A stretch of 64,000 nucleotides of DNA, taken from NCBI GenBank assembly GCA_964019335.1, contig OZ025676.1, positions 124,001 to 188,000 of the forward strand. The letters run 5' to 3'. A program made the translations under genes and the position numbers. The stretch is from Diplonema japonicum. Lineage: Eukaryota; Euglenozoa; Diplonemea; Diplonemida; Diplonemidae. The notes beneath the pieces are model-generated. The model did no database searches. It was not told where the DNA came from and was given only the letters and a program-made list of their open reading frames with translations. Positions 9,875-20,000 of the stretch are shown here, in pieces. Every line of letters begins with the position of its first letter. Position 1 is the stretch's first letter.

Positions 9875-9889
9875 CCCCGGTTACCGGGG
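9875..9889. other. Perfect 7-bp inverted repeat with one-base loop in the 5' leader
   Basis: CCCCGGTTACCGGGG lies about 20 bases upstream of the ATG at 9855, separated from it by an A-run on the sense strand. It could form a very stable small hairpin in the leader. Its arms resemble the inverted repeat in the intron at 8691-8801. Confidence 0.6.
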
Positions 9890-9941
9890 CTGAGGGTAAA
9901 GGATGGAACAGGAGGGAGGAAGAAAAAAAAAAAGGATTTTG

Positions 9942-10100
9942 TCACTTGCACTGCGATTCCACAAAGCTAGCGTAATATCCAAACCAGATGTCCTTTAAAG
10001 CAGCAGCTTCCCCCGGTGGTATTTTTGCCCAGTAATTATCCCATTCAAGATCGCTCCCCGTGGCCGGCGGTGTCATTAGTTCAGTGTGCTGGCCACTCAT
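9942..10100 (-). CDS. Small protein of 52 residues
   Basis: A complete frame from the ATG at 10100 to a TGA at 9942-9944, bounded on both sides by homopolymer DNA. It reads MSGQHTELMTPPATGSDLEW, continues through N-Y-W, D-I-W-F and G-Y-Y-A segments, and ends S-Q-C-K. It is rich in Trp and Tyr, has no signal peptide or membrane helix, and has balanced codon use like its neighbours. No family recognised. It sits 86 bp upstream of the four-helix membrane protein, same strand, matching the local spacing. It could instead be the first exon of a longer gene, but it closes with its own stop. Confidence 0.6.
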   Translation of the reverse strand: MSGQHTELMTPPATGSDLEWDNYWAKIPPGEAAALKDIWFGYYASFVESQCK

Positions 10101-10792
10101 ATTTTTTTTTTTTTTTTTTTTTTAAATTCTAACTGAGCGAAAAACTAAAAAAGAAGAGTTGGAAGAAAGGAAAAAAAAAAAGGGAAAAAAAACCGGTAAT
10201 AAAAAATCTGAGGGGGAAAAGGGGGATGTGCCGTAGAGGGAAAGTGGGGGGGAAAAAAAATGGGGAGCGGGGGGAAAAAAAAAAGATAGAGGGGGACGCA
10301 CAGGGGGGGGGGGGGGGGGGGGAAATTAAGTGGTAAAAAGTGTTAATGGGGGGCTTTTTTTTTTCTTTCTTCTTTTTTCTTCTTCTGCGTTCTGTTCTTT
10401 TTTTTTTAAATTTAAAAGCTCCCTCCCCTTTGAAACCCCATAAGAACCCAGAAGAAAGGAACGGTGTCTGGCGGGGTAGCCAGCTCTCTCGCTCTTGAAG
10501 CTCCTGTGAGCTTGCGCGCCAAAACCCAAAACAGGGCACCCAAAGCAGACTGCTTCGGTTGGTTGCTTGTGCCGGCCAATACAAAAAAATATTTAGGGGA
10601 CCGAAAAAAAAAAAGTAAATACCCTGGCACTAATGCTACAGATATGCAAAAACGAAAAAAATGGAAGAGGAGGGGGAAAAGATAAGAAGTCACTCCGCAA
10701 AAAAAAAAGGGGGGGAGGATCCCTTCATAAAAGGGAAAATGCCATTATTATTATTATTTTTTTTTTAATATTATCAAACGAACCGGAGAGGA

Positions 10793-10831
<39 letters not shown>

Positions 10832-12575
10832 AAGGCCTCGCTACTCTTTTTTTCCCTCTCCTTCATATTTGGTATTATTTTTCTTTTTTCCATAAAATGG
10901 GAGGGAGGGGGACAACGAAAAAAACACCTTGTTCAGGCCTCCTCTTTTTTTTTATTATTCCCCGCCCTCCCCCAAGTTTTGTTACCTTTTTTACGTGCGA
11001 TTTCTTAAAATCGAGCCCCCCCCCAAAAAAAAGAAAACACATCCACCTGAAAATAGTTGTCCCAAAAATCAAAAAAAAAAAAAAAATACGGTAGGGCAGC
11101 AGCTGGGTGGAGAAGAAAAATCAAAAAAAAAAAAATATATATATGGTTACAAAAGAACGAAAAGGCATTAAACAGGGCGCCATCAAAAGAAGAATGTCAC
11201 AACTAGAGGGCAACACCACCTTCCAAACAAAAGTGGATTTAAGAATCATATTGTCGGCACACTACGATGGCACAGTGTAAAAAATGCGGGGGGAAAAAAA
11301 AAAAAAGGAAGAGCGGTATGGGCAGGGCGCAAGGAAGCAGGGGGTCTCCCAAAAAAAAAAAGAAAACAATCAATTAAAACAGAATCACTTTTTTTTTCAC
11401 AGAGGGAGAAACAAAAGAAAAAGGAAGAAAGAGGGGGGGGGTTCTTTCTGGTATTCTTCTTTTTTTTCGCTTACCGATTTTTATGTTCTTAACCCCCCCC
11501 CCCCCCCTCTCTCTCCCGGTGTAATTTCTTATATATGATTTTCTTTTTTTTTTTCTTCTTCTTCTCTTTTTCTTCCCGAAAGCACGCTTGACAAGAACAA
11601 ATAAAAAGAGAAGCTGATAAGGGGAAAACAGTCCTAGATCCATACCCTCCTCTCATTCCACCCTTCTATGAAAAACCGACTCTTAACCTTTCCAGCCCAG
11701 CTCCATCCCTATCGGGGAAGTACTAGTTGCTGTAGATCTCACTGACCTTGTTGATGCGACTTCGGCAGTGTCGCAAGTCAGGAACAATGGGGAGGGGGGT
11801 GTGTGGTAATCTTTTTCAAAAAAAAAAATCCTGCCCCAAGTAAATATAAATCCTCCCCCTTTTTACTGTATATAAGTATTTTTTTTTTTTGGTTTTTTTT
11901 TTTTTTTTTTTTTTCCTTCTTCTTTCTTTTTCTCTCTTTGTGTTATGAGGAATTGTCAAGCGATGCAAAAAAAAAAGTGTTTTTTTTTTCTTCTTCTATT
12001 CCCTTTCCCCCTCCCATCCCATGTGTGTGTGTGACTAAACGTTTAAAAGCTTCCCTTACCTTTCTTTTCCCCCTTCATGCACCGGTTCTCTTGTTATTCT
12101 TCTTCTTTCTTTTTCATTGTTTTATTTTCAGGACCAGTTTGGATGAAGGCAAGCAAAAAAAGGGGGAAAGATACCCCGCCCCCTCTACCAAAATGTACAA
12201 ATACTTACCCCCCCCCCCCCCCCCCCCCCACCACCACCACCGAATTCAAAAAAAAAGCATCTTTTTTTTCCCCCTCTGGTATTCCTTTAAAAAAAGTGTA
12301 AAAAGAAAAGAAAAAGAGAGAATGAATACTTTACGTCCCCCCCCCCCCCCCCGCTTGCATAAGGGAGTCAATAGGCTCTACATTTGGCCACTACTTCCCC
12401 TTCCCCCAATTTACGTGCCATCAAACAGAATCAGATTAGGCACATTAATGATACATGTAAGCTCTCCCGTCCCCTTTTTGTCTCTCTTTCTCATGTGTGT
12501 ATAAGGGGAGAAGAAAAGAAGGGGTAAGAGGGGGGGGGGAACTTCCTTGTTTCTTTTTTTTTTTTTTTGCTTGGG

Positions 12576-12613
<38 letters not shown>

Positions 12614-12677
12614 GATAATTGTAAATGAAAGGGGGGGCAAAAAAATTTTTTTCTTCTTCTTCTTTTTTTTTTTTTTT
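10101..12677. other. 2.6-kb homopolymer-rich intergenic region with run-free islands
   Basis: Mostly A, T, G and C runs. Run-free islands at 10430-10590, 11165-11280 and 11600-11795 look like older unique sequence. The last is open in more than one frame on both strands (plus: a stretch reading IPIGEVLVAVDLTDLVDA; minus: IVPDLRHCRSRINKVSEIYSN then stop), so a coding exon is possible but its strand cannot be decided. Confidence 0.6.
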
Positions 12678-13990
12678 TTAAAAATCATTCGCAATTTTAT
12701 CCAACGCTTCGTGAAGCTCATCTTGCGTCAGATCTTTCTTCTGCGGGTCGGCGTCCTTCTCTTTTAAACGCTGCGCAAGCCACGTTGCAATCTTCGCCAT
12801 GTCCTTGTAGTCCTCAGCATCATCACACGTGTTCTCTTGAATCCAAGGATGCAACAACAACTCAGTGGCTGAGGTACGACTGCTACCTTCCTTTTCCAAA
12901 CACATATTTATAAAGCTTTTGAACTCAGACGAAACCTTGAGCTCGTCCGGGAGGCATATCGGAGATGCGGAGGAGGAAAGATGCTGGACCAGCTTCCAAA
13001 ACTTCAAGCTGCTATCACCTGCCACATTCTCCCCCAGCACACTTTGGAAAGGATGCTGCCCAGTAATTAGCTCCACCAGTGAAATCCCCAACCCCCATAT
13101 ATCAACGCTGTAGTAGTAGGTTTCCCCCTTCAACCTTTCAGGGCTCATGTAGGTCACGGTTCCAACGAAGGATTTCGCGTCGCCTGCGGTGCTTTCTAAT
13201 TCTTGCGACACCCCGAAATCTGTGATTTTTATCATCCCGTCATTGCTGAAGAGCAGGTTTGACGGCTTCAGATCTCGGTGGACAAGGTGGCGCTTGTGAT
13301 GTAGGTACTGCAGTCCTTTGAGAACCATTTTGCTTACGGGTGCCAGGACGCTTTCCGGGACACCTCGACTGCTGATGTCCTCTGCTGTTGGGTTAAGCAT
13401 GTCGAGAAGCGAACCATCCATGAATTGCAGCGCGATGAATGCTGAACCGTCCTGGGGGGGATTTTTTTTTTAAAAAAAATTTTTTTTATACCTGAACGTA
13501 AGCGCCGTAGAATTCAATGACATGGGGGCTCATCTTCTCCTGTGATTTGTATAGGGTCGCGAGCTCGTTCCCGATCTCGTCGAGGTGGTGGTCCGTAAGC
13601 TTGATTTCCTTGACGGCCACTTCTTTCTTCGTCGGGAGATGGATGGCTTTCCTTACACTCCCGCTTGAACCCTGTCCGATATTTTCGAGGAATTCAAGGT
13701 CGCTTGGCTGTGGGGAGGAGGTGGGGATTATGGGAAACAAAAAAAAAAAAAAAAAAAATTAAATATACCGCGAGTGTTAAAATCGCCTTCCGGTTTGTTT
13801 TGGTGTCGATACCTGACGTGGTCACAACTGCGTTCTAAAAAAAAAAAAAAAAAAAAATGATGATGGAGAAAGAAAAAAAAAAAAAAAAAAATACCGGTGC
13901 GTGGAAAGAACCGCCGACTGACACGAAATTTTTCGTTTGTTTCATCGCCTCCTCGATCTCCGTTGATATCTTTAGTTGTTTCTTGCCCAT
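12678..13990 (-). CDS. MAP kinase kinase (MEK-like), four exons, 383 aa
   Basis: Exons: 13990-13895, 13834-13769, 13707-13492 and 13451-12678. The introns are 60, 61 and 40 bases, all GT-AG and all phase 0. Protein kinase domain: glycine loop GQGSSGSV from residue 65, VAVK lysine at 87, catalytic HRD at 184-186, DFG at 204-206. The activation segment ends F-V-G-T-V-T-Y-M-S-P-E-R-L, the form typical of MAP kinase kinases, with Ser and Thr at the usual phosphorylated positions (VSQELESTAGDAKS). The first two exons add a 54-residue N-terminal extension. MAP2Ks phosphorylate Thr and Tyr in the TxY loop of MAP kinases. The third intron is almost pure homopolymer (A8, T8, A10). The exon structure is supported by uninterrupted kinase motifs across the joins. 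Confidence 0.88.
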
Positions 13991-14222
13991 TTTTTTATTT
14001 ATTTTCGGTTTGGATTTCTTTTTTTTTCCTTCAAGATATTACCCCCCACCCTCCCTGTTTTTCTTTCTTTTTTTTAAAACGAAATTAGAGGGGGGGGGGG
14101 GGGGGGGAGTTGAAAGAAGAAAAATCCCCCTTCGACTTGATGTTCTTGTTCCTTTTTTTTTGTAGTTATCAAACCCCTTACCCCTTACCCCCTCCCATTT
14201 TTCTCTTTTCTCCCTTTTTTTT

Positions 14223-14642
14223 TTAGAACAGGTACGCGTCCGAGACCTGTAGTGGTGAATTTAAAAAAAAAAAAATTATTTTTCTCCCGGATTAGTACCT
14301 GTTGAAGTTTCGTTGTTTTCTTTGCTTTTTTTGCTTGTTTTTCACTCTCGGCTTTTTGGCGGGCTTCAGTGGCGGCTCTCTTTTTTTTAAAAAAAAAAAT
14401 TTCTTTCCCACCCTCCTCTTAAAAAAATTCCTCACACCTTGACTGCCCGTTTACTAGGTTTCTGAGTAATTTCCATTTCAGAGATTTCTTTAGGCTTTTT
14501 CGCTTCCTCTTCTGCGTCCTTCAGCGCCTTCTCGTACAGCTCCTTCTGCACGCGAAGACGTTGCCGCTCCTGCTCCGCGGCCAGCGCCTCGCTTGTTTCA
14601 TTGTTCATGTTCGCACGGAAGGCGACCCAGCTCATCTGCGAG

Positions 14643-14674
<32 letters not shown>

Positions 14675-15884
14675 CCGTACCTGAGTCCCAGCGTCAGCGA
14701 ACCCATGCAACAGAGTGGAGCGTGACTGGTACTTCCTTTTGAAGTTTCTCATCTCCTCCTTCGCTTCTCGCTCCGCTTTTTTCTTCGCCGCCTTTTTCGC
14801 AATCTTCCTCTCGACATCGGTGAGCTGCGGCTTCTCCTCCTTCGGCTTGTCCTTGTTCCTCTCTGTTCTCTGCTTGAACTCCTCCCTGTACCTCGCGATC
14901 ATGCTGTTCACGTACAACTCCTCCTCAGGTGAGAACGGTGGGAAGGTGGTGTCGAGGAAGTCAGGGTTCGCCCGTGGCTTCAAAAGCCGCTCTGTGAACT
15001 CAGAAAGAGGCATCGTCCGCTCCTCACCATCATCATCACTGATGCAAACAGGAAGCGAGCACGTCAACGCACGAGACAGATCTGTCACAAGACGCGTCGG
15101 CGGTGTGACGTAACGGGAAAACAACGCTGCAAGGGCACGTACTTGGACACTTTTTTTTTTTTGTGAAAAAAAAAAAAAAAAACCCATACTTTTCATTTTT
15201 GAGCATTTCGGCGATTTTCGTTCGAGACACCCTCAGCAGGAACATCAGGTAAACCAGGCAGAACGCGTGGGAAATGACATCCTCACCGCCCATCGTGTCG
15301 ATCGAGTTAAGACACCCCATCCCTGCTGCACTCTCGACAATGTCCTTTACCTTTGTGATGGGGCCGTATGTGAAGTCGAACTTCTCCATCATCCCGATAC
15401 AGGCTCTGACTATGCTGTCAGGCATGTTGCACCTGTCCGGTTGGCAGTCTGGGTAGATGCTGATGCGGAGGATTGTGGATGAAACATATTCCAGTCTTTT
15501 GGCGATGAGGTTGGAGAGGAACCCTTCTGGGTCTTCCAGGCCCTCTAGGACGGATGTGATCTGCTGGCTGTGGCTCACTCCCATCCTTATTCTGCTTTGT
15601 GGTTTTTGACCCCCAGCCTTGCAATAAGTTGGTGTTATAATCGGTGTTGCTGCGTCGATCTCCCTCGTCTCTCTGTCCTTCGGCTGCGGTATCCTCGGCA
15701 CGCCTGTAGGAAGCTTTGGTGGTGCCTTTACCGCTTCCACCTGCATCGGCAATGTGAACACTTCGCCCACTCCATCCTGCACCACTTCCTTCTTCACGGG
15801 CTTCTCCTTCTTTTTCTTGTCCTTCCCCTTCAGGATATCCAAAGGGTTCGCTTTTTTCTTCGGTTTCGTTGGGATATGCTTCAT
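14223..15884 (-). CDS. Five-exon protein of unknown function (488 aa), Lys/Glu-rich coiled coil
   Basis: Exons: 15884-15190, 15149-14681, 14635-14438, 14379-14299 and 14246-14223. The introns are 40, 45, 58 and 52 bases, in phases 2, 0, 0 and 0, all GT-AG. The start is the ATG at 15884 (MKHIPTKPKKKANPLDIL). The N-terminus is Lys-rich. A more structured part (about 125-235) with Cys and hydrophobic residues follows, then long charged helices (ERKIAKKAAKKKAEREAKEE and LAAEQERQRLRVQKELYEKA). The last exon adds only VSDAYLF. The 81-base fourth exon (27 codons) falls exactly in frame, supporting the joins. No known domain recognised and no signal peptide. The first 3' splice site has an A-run instead of pyrimidines before AG, so its exact position is less certain. 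Confidence 0.7.
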
Positions 15885-15913
15885 TTTTCTTTCTTTTTAG
15901 TACTTCCCCGTCC

Positions 15914-15954
<41 letters not shown>

Positions 15955-15957
<3 letters not shown>

Positions 15958-16552
15958 TTCACTCTTCAGAAATTACTTCACGCACTGGGGGGGGCCGTTG
16001 CTTCACGCTAAATCTCATTATTTCACGGTGAAATAATGGCCTGTTTTCCGTGAAGTAATAGGGGGTTTCCGTTAAATAATATGCCTCGGTAGGCCAATTT
16101 TTGCCTCGGTTCGGTTCCAGTGGGGCTACTTTTTCTTCTCAGTTTGCTAATTTCCCCCCAGGTTCAGCTCAATTGGCCAACTTTTGCCTCGGCTCAGTTC
16201 CAAGTTGGACTACTTTTTCCTCCCAATTTGCCCACTTTTGGCTAGGCCTTGTTCCCAGTTTCTGGGGGTAACTCTTCTGCGGGTAAGGGTAACTTAGTCA
16301 GCTTACCCAAGCTCCCAAAAGACTTCAAAATACCGAAGCAGCAGAAAAAAAGGAGCCAGCGGCCGCGCCAGGTATGGGAAGGCCTGATTAGAGATGGTGA
16401 CAGTGGCAATGCCAGCGACAGCGGCAGCTCTTAGTCAACAAAAGGAGGGAAAACAACTTGTATTGTAACCTTTGTAACCCCTCTCTTGTTGTACCCCTTG
16501 TCACCCCGTTGTGCCCCTCGTGGTGAAGTAATTTCAGAGTGTCGTGAAATAA
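15955..16552. mobile_element. MITE-like element of about 0.6 kb with imperfect terminal inverted repeats
   Basis: The left end (TATTTCAC, a short spacer, then AAATTACTTCAC) and the reverse complement of the right end share the same order of blocks over about 30 bases with a few mismatches and a small gap. Subterminal copies of the TTCACG / GTGAARTAAT motif recur, including the 11+1+11 palindrome CATTATTTCAC-G-GTGAAATAATG at 16016-16038. Inside are two diverged direct repeats of about 80 bp (16093-16170 and 16171-16245), each with TTTTGCCTCGG and CTACTTTTTC blocks. A 62-codon plus-strand frame without ATG (16249-16434), basic then ending in an acidic Ser/Gly tail, may be the end of a transposase gene. 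No target duplication can be defined in the flanking runs. Superfamily unassigned. Confidence 0.55.
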
Positions 16553-16563
16553 AACCACTTACC

Positions 16564-16625
16564 TACCGCCAAGTAATGCTTTACCGACCTCGAGGTAACG
16601 GTAAAGTCATTACTTGTTGGCAGTA
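16564..16625. repeat. Large near-perfect palindrome (about 62 bp)
   Basis: Arms of about 26 bases flank the perfect centre ACCTCGAGGT (16587-16596). The left arm runs TACCGCCAAGTAATGCTTTA; the right arm is its complement apart from a few small gaps and changes. It could form a long cruciform or RNA hairpin. It begins 11 bp after the MITE-like element and shares its AAGTAAT blocks. Confidence 0.75.
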
Positions 16626-16627
16626 AA

Positions 16628-16667
<40 letters not shown>

Positions 16668-16846
16668 CCCCAAAGGATGTATGGTAAATGATCGAGGAAA
16701 GGAACAATGCAATAGGTATAATTATAGGTTTTCCATTTTTCCCTCCCCCGGAAAATCGACTCAAGACATTGGTTTAGATGTCAGGGGCAGATCACCCATT
16801 ATCTGCTTTCTGCAGAAGCGTTTAGCGGCCTGGGTTAAAACTCAAA

Positions 16847-16887
16847 AAATATATGAGTTAAAGGAGGCCGGTGTTGGCGGCACCCTG
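16847..16887 (-). repeat. Hairpin tag R1, copy 1
   Basis: The plus strand carries TATATGAGTTAAAGGAGGCC followed by GGTGTTGGCGGCACCC; related copies lie at 39548, 46269 and 47935. On the gene strand the GC-rich hairpin precedes CTTTAACTCATATAT and a T-run. It lies 150 bp downstream of the giant gene's stop. Confidence 0.8.
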
Positions 16888-17037
16888 TGAAAAATAAATA
16901 ATAAAAAGGAGACAATCTGGAAGAAGAAGAAAAAACTGTTTTTATTTTTCAAAAAAAAAACATTTTTTTTGTGTGTAAATCACAATTAAAGAAAAAGATG
17001 CCGCCCTGAAAGGACGGGGGTAAATGAAAATAACGCA

Positions 17038-20000
17038 TCACGAGCAAATGTCATCAGTGAGCTGCGCTGGGAGTACCTGGTCAGCGGCCAGCAATGCGGC
17101 AGAGGCGTAATGGCGGTGGAAATCAAAAGCCACGTTGGGATACTGCGGGGGGGAGGGGTCTATTGTGAGGACATTGAGCGTGTGCCCAGTGAGGGTACCA
17201 AAAAGAGTGGACAAAGTGGGGTCAGCAAAGGGATGCCGTGTGATGAGCACAACCACCTTCTTTGCGGAAGCGGAAAAGTACCCAGGGAGAGCATTGAGGA
17301 TAGGAGCTGCCTCAGTGCAAGGGGGGTCCGGACAGTCATCAGTCACACTGCCCAACCCAGAATTACCCATTTGTTCTGTCAGCAGCAGCTCTGTTTCGAT
17401 ACTTGTGGTCCCCATGGCACGGTGCAGGGTGACCCCTGCGGTGCCTCCATACCCTGCGTACTGTGCTAGCCCCATTGAGACCAGTCCTTGTGAAAAATCG
17501 AACCTGTGTGTGAGGCCGACAGCGAACCCTATGAGGTCGGCCCACCCAGTCCCACCCCCTGTCCCATCAAGCACCACCATCACCTCCAACCCACCTGTCA
17601 CACCCCCACAGATGCATTGCGTCACGCTCACACTCACACTCGTTGTCCCCGACGCGTCCTCGTTCGCGACAATAGAGTAGTCGAACGTGTCGTTCCCACA
17701 GAATCCAGGCGGTGCTGTGTATCTTATATAAAACCTGGGCATGAAGAACCACTTTGTGCCGTTCCTCACCAACGGGCGGCACTCCAGAGTCGCCGCGTCC
17801 ATGTCGCACAGGCACATGGAGAGGTCGGGTGCCAAATCGGCGATGTCGCTGAGACAGCTAGTCGAGCATACAGCACATAGTTCGAAGATGCGGGGGACTG
17901 TCTCTATGTTGTTGAAGGCCGCGGCTTTGGTGGCGGTTGTGAGGCGCAGCACGTCGCCGTCGGCGTCGAGGTCGTTGTCCAGCACGTTGAGAAGCTTCGT
18001 TTCTGATGGCCGCACGCTGAAGTGGTCGGGCACAGCAACGGGGGGCACGTCCTTCGCTGTGATGTTTACCACCACATACGGGCTCACGTGGCATGCAGGC
18101 GCCACGCACCCCACAGGCCCGTCGACAACGTTGTATTTCAGTTGGTACATCGGCCCCTTAAACCCATCTGGCAGCGTCACGATGAGCTTCTTCCTTGTGT
18201 GGTCGATCTGCACGCTGGTGATGGAGTGCCGTCCGTTGGTGCTGCTTGTGTCCACCCATGTGTATGATGCTATGAACAGCTCGTCGTTGTTGGGATCGTG
18301 GTCGTTCTCCAGCAGCGTAGTCAGTTCTACTACACTTGCCCCCCCAACAGGGTGTCTCACTGTCACCTTGTCAGGTGAAGCAACAGGCAACAAGTTTGTT
18401 ATCTCAACAGTGACAAGCACTGTCTGCTCGACCCCTCCTACCCCTGCCGACACCACGAACTCCATCTGATCACTCCCCATCGCATTGTCCAGAAGATAGT
18501 ACGAAGCAGACAGCGTGCTTACCTGTGGTGGGTTCGCCCACACCACATGTCCCAATGCAACCCCTATGTGTCTGTACCTCAGCACCCGCCACTCCAATCC
18601 GGGGATGCACTTCAATGGAAGTACCTGAAGCGTTATAAAGATCTTATTCCTCGTCACCTCCTGCCATCTAGGGGGGAATGCTGCTACTTTTAGGCAATCG
18701 GAGCATGAAGCGCTTCCGGTTGTAGCAGTGAATTGATGTAGAGGGCAGGAGGCGCACCGCGTGCCGTTCCATGAATAGCTGTTCATGACGCACTCCGTGC
18801 AGTGGGTGCGCATGTGGTTGCTCTCGTGTCCTGGGGGGCAGCGATCGCACTCGATGACAGCGGTGCTCACATTACTATAATAACCAGGGCTGCAAAGTAT
18901 ACAATGGTCGGAGCCATCGCCGTATGACCCGGTGTTGCAGGCAATACGCTTCCCGTCCAGGCAACTGTACCCTAATGGGCATGTTAAGCACCTGCTTATG
19001 GACTCATCTTCATGTTCATAGGTCTTTGCAGGGCAGGGCGTGGAAGTACCACGGCCGTCGTAATTGCACAACCAGCCTTGTGGGCAATCTAAGCACTTAT
19101 ACGCTCCGCCTTGTGTGTACCCTCCACTGGGGCACATCTTGAGCACACCAGCATAGCAAGCATACCCAGGGGGGCACCTCTGGCAGGGTGTCGTGTAGCC
19201 TTCAAGACCCACACGGGTCCTGTTGAAGAAGAAGCCAAGAGAGCAGTTGCAAGCGAAGGCGGGGTCTATCTTGACGCCCACGTCATCGAAGAGGACGTAG
19301 CCCTCATAACCGCCTTCGACGAATAACTCGATGCCGATGCTGTGCAGGGGGCCGCCCCACGGTGGTTGGATCACTTCGTCGGCCATAACCCACACTCCTG
19401 CGCCAGGGCTGCCGTACACGGGCAGTGTAGTTGCCACAGTGTGTGTGGAGCTGCCGTTCGCCGCCTCTTCAGCCGTTCTATACAGATGCCAACGTGCACC
19501 GTACGTCACATTCAACACACCGCTCCCCGTCAGCTCGTAGTCAGTGATCACCATGTGATTCTGTCCCCACAGCCGCACATATATCGGGAGGTTGTTCTCT
19601 ATCCCAACAGGTATCGTGCGCACGAACCTGTCATACGTGGCATTGACTTCCAGTGAGCCGCTCTGCGTTGTTATCCCAGAAAGTGCCCCTCGCGGACCTG
19701 GGATAAAGCAAGGTGCTTGGCTTATCACGCCACAAACCCTCTGTGACGCTTTGATGCCGTCGTAACAGCACTTCGAGTGGAGAGCAGATGAGCAGGCGGC
19801 CGTTGTGCCGCAGCCAGGACCCCCCGACCCCACGGCGCACTCGCTAGCACAGCAGTAGTACGCTCCGCTGTTTGCCTCATAATTGGCTGTTGAGACGAAG
19901 CCGCCCGAAGCCGTACACAAATCGCTGTAGTACTGCGTAGGGTTGGTGTGGTCGACATCGGTGCGCACGCGGACACCAGGCACCTGTCCTGTGGTCACAC

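Larger units (their letters stand above)
15885..17037. other. Intergenic region with a small mobile element and a large palindrome
   Basis: Contains a long T-run (about 15917-15955), an inverted-repeat element at 15955-16552, a near-perfect palindrome at 16564-16625, another T-run and an R1 tag at 16847-16887 shortly downstream of the giant gene's stop codon. No host gene. Confidence 0.7.

Noticed and set aside
12939-12951. 13-base match of tag R5 (GAGCTCGTCCGGG) inside the MAP kinase kinase gene
   Set aside because: It is coding sequence for Pro-Asp-Glu-Leu with the local codon bias; treated as chance.
16249-16434. 62-codon plus-strand frame in the MITE-like element as a host gene
   Set aside because: It starts at TTG with no ATG and lies inside the inverted repeats, so it was kept only as a possible transposase remnant.
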